Positions 62,724 through 64,000 of a stretch of 64,000 bases of DNA are shown in pieces. The stretch is from Bacteroidales bacterium UBA4293 (GTDB lineage Bacteria; Bacteroidota; Bacteroidia; Bacteroidales; Bacteroidaceae). The stretch covers positions 1 through 64,000 of the forward strand of contig DGVD01000016.1 in the NCBI GenBank assembly GCA_002395835.1, read 5' to 3'. The number at the start of each line of letters is the position of its first letter. Positions within the stretch are counted from its first letter, which is position 1. The notes under the pieces are model-generated. The model had not been told where the DNA came from. It did no database searches and saw only the letters and a program-made list of their open reading frames with translations. A program made the translations under genes and the position numbers.

Positions 62724-63146
62724 TTACTTCCGCAGGAACAGCACCTGGTGCCGGTTCAGTGTGAGGTCTTTCCGGCAGCTCACGTGAATCCAGCAGGTGG
62801 AACCACGGCGTTCCCAGATAAGCTGGTCGAAGGTGGTGTTTTCCATGAGCCAGGCGAACCACCGCATGCCGGTGAGGCGGTCTGGAATCCGGATGTCGGC
62901 AGCCTCGCCCTTGACGTGCTGGGAGAGGAGTGCTCCTCCCACCAGCCGGTTCAGTCTGGGGCAACGGTATCCGCTGCTGATGACTACGGGCTCTTCGGCA
63001 TAGATTCTCAGGGGTTCCAGCACCTGCTGGCAGAGCTGTTCCAGGGCCGGTATGAGCCGGGCAGGAACATGGTTGTCTATCCCCAGCTCCTGGGCCTTCC
63101 GGGAGCGTTCAAACTCCTGCAGGGTAAAGTGTTCGCTCAGTCTCAT
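62724..63146 (-). CDS. M15 family peptidase (endolysin-like)
   Basis: This 140-residue zinc peptidase of the Peptidase_M15_3 group has metal ligands H77 and D84 (SQHVKGEAADI) and H121 (WIHVSC), with SSGYRCPRLN upstream. Such proteins cut peptidoglycan cross-links and are often phage or mobile-element encoded. No signal peptide is present, consistent with an endolysin that needs a holin or another release route. Its start overlaps the DUF5675 stop by 4 bp. Confidence 0.88.
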   Translation of the reverse strand: MRLSEHFTLQEFERSRKAQELGIDNHVPARLIPALEQLCQQVLEPLRIYAEEPVVISSGYRCPRLNRLVGGALLSQHVKGEAADIRIPDRLTGMRWFAWLMENTTFDQLIWERRGSTCWIHVSCRKDLTLNRHQVLFLRK

Positions 63147-63523
63147 CGCAGGTCCTCCTGAATGATTAGCGTCACCTCCTCTTTACGTTCCAGTGCCTTG
63201 TCTATACGCTGGTAGATGTACTCCAGCATGGGCTTGGTCTGGATGCAGAGGCCGTAGGTGCGGTGCGTTCCCACGATGATGGTGCCTGATGGCACGTTGT
63301 ACACCCCGAACCCGTAGGTGAGGATTCCGCTAGCCCCTTCCGAGGTTACGTGCGGCATGATCCGTTCATGCTTCTTGCTCATTTTCATCTCCACCCGGTA
63401 TTCTCCGGCTGGCAGCATGCAGGTGGCATGCTCAGCGGTGTCGCATACTTTTTCTGAACCGATGTACAGTTCGCCATCGATGGCTTCCTTGAATGCGTGT
63501 GTTCTCTTGATTAGAATTTTCAT
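63143..63523 (-). CDS. DUF5675 domain protein
   Basis: This 126-residue protein from MKILIKRTHAF has the DUF5675 pattern VCDTAEHATCMLPAGEYRVEM and a C-terminal IIVGTHRTYGLCIQTKP. The longer frame to 63574 is rejected because it runs into the tandem repeat upstream. The family is common in phages and conjugative elements, often beside lysins, and its role is unknown. The coupled overlap with M15 (ATGA) supports a shared lysis-type function. Confidence 0.82.
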   Translation of the reverse strand: MKILIKRTHAFKEAIDGELYIGSEKVCDTAEHATCMLPAGEYRVEMKMSKKHERIMPHVTSEGASGILTYGFGVYNVPSGTIIVGTHRTYGLCIQTKPMLEYIYQRIDKALERKEEVTLIIQEDLR

Positions 63524-63554
63524 AGTTTTTATGTTTATGTTTTGATTAAAATGC

Positions 63555-63598
63555 TTAATGACCTTAATGACCAAATGACCTTAATGACCTTAATGACC
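63555..63598. repeat. Tandem 9-bp repeat GGTCATTAA
   Basis: On the minus strand GGTCATTAA occurs twice, then an 8-bp variant GGTCATTT, then twice more. The first unit contains the last two codons and stop (GGT CAT TAA) of the upstream gene. The array fills the whole space between that gene and DUF5675. Confidence 0.85.
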
Positions 63599-64000
63599 CG
63601 TTTTCTTGTATTTGCCATCCTCGCACAGTTTTACTATTCCCTGCTTTTTCCAGTTTTTCAGCATCATGCGCACAGCGTTTGGGCTAGTCTTGGCACCCTT
63701 TACAGCCAGTGTATACTGGTAGGCCTGTTCCTGTGTGAAAATGTCTGTCAGACGCTCATAGATGCTGTCGTTCTTCCCCATGCGGATGCGGTTCTCCTGA
63801 GTGGACTCATTGTTCTCATAAGCCCTTGCAATCTTCTCTCCGAAGAAATAGAGATCATTATCCAGTAGGGAGTCGGCTATGGTATCGTATGCTTCCATCA
63901 TGGCAGGGGTCTGCGCTTTCTGGAGCATTCTTTTCCACAGGTCAGGGTCTGCCTTCAGTCGTTCTTCCGCACCTTTCAGTCCGTGTTCCTTGATCAGCTT
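63590..64000 (-). CDS. C-terminal part of unknown protein, runs off the window
   Basis: An open frame covers the last 411 bases with no start in the window; an internal ATG at 63928 is not the true start because 24 further codons continue to the edge. The visible 136 residues are helical and charged. The end (AYQYTLAVKGAKTSPNAVRMMLKNWKKQGIVK) looks like a winged helix. The position before DUF5675 and an M15 lysin resembles Bacteroidales mobile cassettes with primase-like VirE/DUF3987 proteins, but that identity is a guess. Confidence 0.6.
   Translation of the reverse strand, partial: KLIKEHGLKGAEERLKADPDLWKRMLQKAQTPAMMEAYDTIADSLLDNDLYFFGEKIARAYENNESTQENRIRMGKNDSIYERLTDIFTQEQAYQYTLAVKGAKTSPNAVRMMLKNWKKQGIVKLCEDGKYKKTGH

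Noticed and set aside
1..64000. CRISPR array, insertion sequence or rRNA genes
   Set aside because: No regularly spaced repeats, transposase or rRNA-like sequence was found on reading both strands; the only tandem array is the short one at 63555-63598.

Overview
The window is chromosomal DNA of a gut-type Bacteroidota, most likely order Bacteroidales (Bacteroidaceae or Prevotellaceae). The grounds are the recurring TAnnTTTG -7 promoter boxes, the near absence of Shine-Dalgarno sites, the gene order rpsU-xerC-hpf-tRNA(Thr/Tyr/Gly), acpP-fabF-rnc, the DUF4254/GT9/acyltransferase set, ddh-type lysine synthesis, and many exported glycosidases. No species can be named from the sequence alone.

Layout. 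0-18 kb: three tRNA genes, ribosome hibernation factor, Xer recombinase and S21; malate dehydrogenase; aminopeptidase P with a gamma-carbonic anhydrase; Kdo transferase with GltX; a 7TM-HD phosphodiesterase; PriA; a GH3 beta-glucosidase diverging from an M28 peptidase; TrpB2. 19.1-23.6 kb: a mosaic accessory stretch with gene remnants, hairpins, a WYL regulator divergent from a 278-residue unknown protein, a broken PD-(D/E)XK gene and a YopX protein. It is bounded by two copies of a hairpin plus the 3' end of a DUF2795 gene. 23.6-45.6 kb: mostly core genes, namely a cobalamin adenosyltransferase operon, a DNA glycosylase, a lipoprotein GH3, LPS-related glycosyltransferases and an acyltransferase, acpP-fabF-rnc, a GH3-auxin-type ligase, CysS, Ddh and MiaB. 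45.7-60.6 kb: a carbohydrate block with hexuronate catabolism (SDR reductase, MFS transporter, UxaC), two more GH3 enzymes, a GH29 fucosidase, a GH2 beta-galactosidase, an EamA transporter and a Tat-signal flavodoxin/ferredoxin protein. 60.8-64 kb: an HU protein, an unknown lipoprotein, and the start of a phage-like cassette (M15 peptidase, DUF5675, a gene running off the edge).

The four GH3 enzymes, GH29 and GH2 would together trim fucose, galactose and glucose or xylose from plant or host glycans in the periplasm. The hexuronate genes feed glucuronate or galacturonate into central metabolism. No SusC/SusD pair is present, so this is not a classic polysaccharide utilisation locus. The most notable observations are a probable gene-conversion tract shared by two of the GH3 genes 42 kb apart, the repeat-flanked mosaic island at 19.9-23.3 kb, and two inverted repeats that overlap promoters.

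Intergenic stretches not described under a feature hold only AT-rich sequence. Promoters are called on the -7 box alone, because -33 elements were weak or absent by eye.
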